From JAJTHC01 sp044358835 (GTDB lineage: Bacteria > Cyanobacteriota > Vampirovibrionia > Vampirovibrionales > JAJTHC01): a DNA stretch of 22,044 nucleotides. A program made the translations under genes and the position numbers. Below, piece after piece: positions 20,458-22,044 of the stretch. The notes beneath the pieces are model-generated. The model saw only the letters and a program-made list of their open reading frames with translations. It was not told where the DNA came from and did not search any database. The stretch is taken from NCBI GenBank assembly GCA_044358835.1, contig JBIKNF010000023.1, positions 1-22,044 of the forward strand, read 5' to 3'. Numbering within the stretch: position 1 is the stretch's first letter; the number at the start of each line of letters is the position of its first letter.

Positions 20458-22044
20458 TTATCTTTGCCCAATGGGTATTTTAATACCGAGCTCTAAGGCT
20501 ACCCCTGTTCGAGATCCTGTTCTCATCATCGCTTGAGCGTAGGTTTGTACATCATGTTGGGTTGTTTTTTGAACACCAAAACCATATTCAAAATAATCTC
20601 CTAGGGCAGGGTTGCTTATGGAAAAATCATTGGCCCTTAATCCAGCACTGTGATAAGGGTTCATTACCCAGTTGGCTTCCACATAAGGTTGCCAGCCTTT
20701 AATATTCTTCGTCAACCTGACACCGGGTGCGATTTGAAGACTCGTGACTAAATCAGGCTGAATACGAACCCCTTGACCATTGGTATAAGTACTACTTTGC
20801 AGTATTGTATAGACTGCTTGCCCATGAAGTTGCAGAACGCTTTGCAGAGGCAGGTGAATGTTATAACCTGTTTTTACTGAAAAACTACCATTGGCCATGC
20901 CATAACTAGACGCCCCGTAATTGGCGATTCTCTCACGCACGCTGGCGCCGCCGCCTTGTGCCAAAGCACTTAGGTAAAAGTTGCCTTTATAGAGAGTTTC
21001 CATGATTCCTACAAAGCCACCCGTAATGGTATTGTTAACGTTTTGAAAACCCTGATTGTTTCCATTATAACCTGCATAATACGTCGTCATATTCTTAAAG
21101 CCAAAGGCACGTCTTTTAAGAGCGGAATCGTACCCCACCAACATGCCATAACCGCTACTGTTAATGCGTCCGTTTAAATTACTAAAGGCGACTTTTTCAA
21201 AGCTGGAAAAAGGTCTGTACCAAACACCACCGCGCTCTAAACGATCATACATCGCATTATACTCAGGGAACCCTTCAAGAAGAGCCACTTTGTTGACTTT
21301 GTCATAATCCACACCCGTTTGATACAAAATAGTATCCATAAAGCTCATTACTTCATCCGAACGATTCATCACCATTCGGGTGTTGTCTAAAACACCAAGT
21401 TGTACGCCTTGTTTTACGGTGTTAGAAGAGCGCACATAGGGGTTTACTTCATTAGTTCTTAATAATAACAAGGCACTATTGGCAAAAGAGGGTGCATTCC
21501 CCCCAGGAACCGTTTGATCTGGAACCATAACGTCGTATATATAGACGGGGCCAGTGATTTGTTGAACGGAAGGATCCACCGTTAATTTCAATTGGTAAGA
21601 ATTATTCACCAATACTACCCCTGAAGGACCATCATCCCATAAGTTGATGCCTTTTATCGTGACGGTGTCATTGGCTCCCACACTCGTTGCATTGATGTTG
21701 TCGACGAGTTTATTGGCCAGATCAATATCGACATGCAGATTGAGGTTGTCGACACTGATCTGATTCAGGGAAATCGTATCAATTTTATTATTAATCAAGT
21801 TCAACGTCGCATTATTACTCGCATTAAAGTTGATATTATTGAAGAAGGTGCCCGTTGAACCCACATTTAAACTACCACCATATAAATTCACGGTATTACT
21901 AGAGCCACTAAAGCCACTCATGTCGGCATTTAAGCGAATGTTACCATTCGTAGGCGCAGTCGTGGGAACCTTATTGCCTGTGGGTGTATTGGGTGAAGCG
22001 GTGGTGTCCCATGTGCCTGTACGGTTTAAGTGAATCACGTTATT
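20458..22044 (-). CDS. Autotransporter-like outer-membrane protein, N-terminus outside window
   Basis: The reading frame is open to the window edge, so only the last 528 residues are seen. The first 190 or so are Asn/Thr/Ser/Gly-rich with short beta-strand repeats (NLYGGSLNVGSTGTFFNN, NNATLNLINN), typical of a passenger beta-helix stalk. About 195-250 form a linker with helical character (RMVMNRSDEVMSFMDTIL). The last 260 are a probable beta-barrel with alternating aromatic strands: GGVWYRPFSSFEKV, GYGMLVGYDSAL, FYLSALAQGGG, WQPYVEANWVMNP, FEYGFGVQ and VALELGIKIPIGQR. The barrel matches autotransporter barrels in layout, but the last residue is Arg rather than the usual aromatic. Predicted surface-exposed or secreted passenger; function unknown. 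Confidence 0.85.
   Translation of the reverse strand, partial: NNVIHLNRTGTWDTTASPNTPTGNKVPTTAPTNGNIRLNADMSGFSGSSNTVNLYGGSLNVGSTGTFFNNINFNASNNATLNLINNKIDTISLNQISVDNLNLHVDIDLANKLVDNINATSVGANDTVTIKGINLWDDGPSGVVLVNNSYQLKLTVDPSVQQITGPVYIYDVMVPDQTVPGGNAPSFANSALLLLRTNEVNPYVRSSNTVKQGVQLGVLDNTRMVMNRSDEVMSFMDTILYQTGVDYDKVNKVALLEGFPEYNAMYDRLERGGVWYRPFSSFEKVAFSNLNGRINSSGYGMLVGYDSALKRRAFGFKNMTTYYAGYNGNNQGFQNVNNTITGGFVGIMETLYKGNFYLSALAQGGGASVRERIANYGASSYGMANGSFSVKTGYNIHLPLQSVLQLHGQAVYTILQSSTYTNGQGVRIQPDLVTSLQIAPGVRLTKNIKGWQPYVEANWVMNPYHSAGLRANDFSISNPALGDYFEYGFGVQKTTQHDVQTYAQAMMRTGSRTGVALELGIKIPIGQR

Overview
The window encodes a diderm bacterium with flagella (FlhB plus a Maf-type flagellin glycosyltransferase), type IV pili (PilB, PilC) and a surface protein ending in an autotransporter-like beta-barrel. 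GC content is moderate and intergenic DNA is AT-rich. QueC, S16, endonuclease-type MutL, a HisA-HisI-HisE fusion, peptide deformylase and tRNA-Arg(UCG) mark it as chromosomal. I cannot fix the taxon from sequence alone. The mix of flagellar, pilus and outer-membrane barrel genes is compatible with the non-photosynthetic Cyanobacteriota (Vampirovibrionia/Melainabacteria), but that is only a guess.

Layout. 1-1829: an ORF of doubtful integrity beginning at a run of 20 C, then queC and a periplasmic TPR-protein gene that overlap by one base (minus strand). 1988-6214 (plus): flhB, a CMP-nonulosonate synthetase-like cytidylyltransferase and a Maf glycosyltransferase, together a probable flagellar export and flagellin-glycosylation module. 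6215-7068: rpsP alone, with a structured leader, an unusually long acidic tail and a strong terminator. 7083-8126 (minus): an unknown protein with a zinc-protease-like HExxH motif, palindromes upstream of it and a probable dispersed intergenic repeat. 8127-11340 (minus): pilB-pilC. 11500-14314 (plus): an exported protein of unknown function, then mutL. 14373-15673 (minus): two unusual low-complexity proteins, one with six His-His-Pro repeats. 15842-17169: a ZigA-type zinc GTPase whose promoter is overlapped by a near-ideal Fur/Zur-type palindrome. 17194-19903 (minus): a small membrane protein, the trifunctional histidine enzyme, peptide deformylase and a two-ACT-domain regulator. 19988-20133: tRNA-Arg with an inverted copy of its T-arm just downstream and a good promoter. 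20458-22044 (minus): the C-terminal part of the autotransporter-like protein, cut by the window edge.

I find no CRISPR array, insertion sequence, rRNA or obvious prophage. The points most worth a second look are the Zur-like operator at zigA, the HisA-HisI-HisE fusion, the mutually exclusive hairpins in the rpsP leader with the S16 tail, the inverted tRNA fragment, the HHP-repeat protein and the FlhB NPIH variant. None amounts to a clear new multigene system; most of the window is core chromosome.
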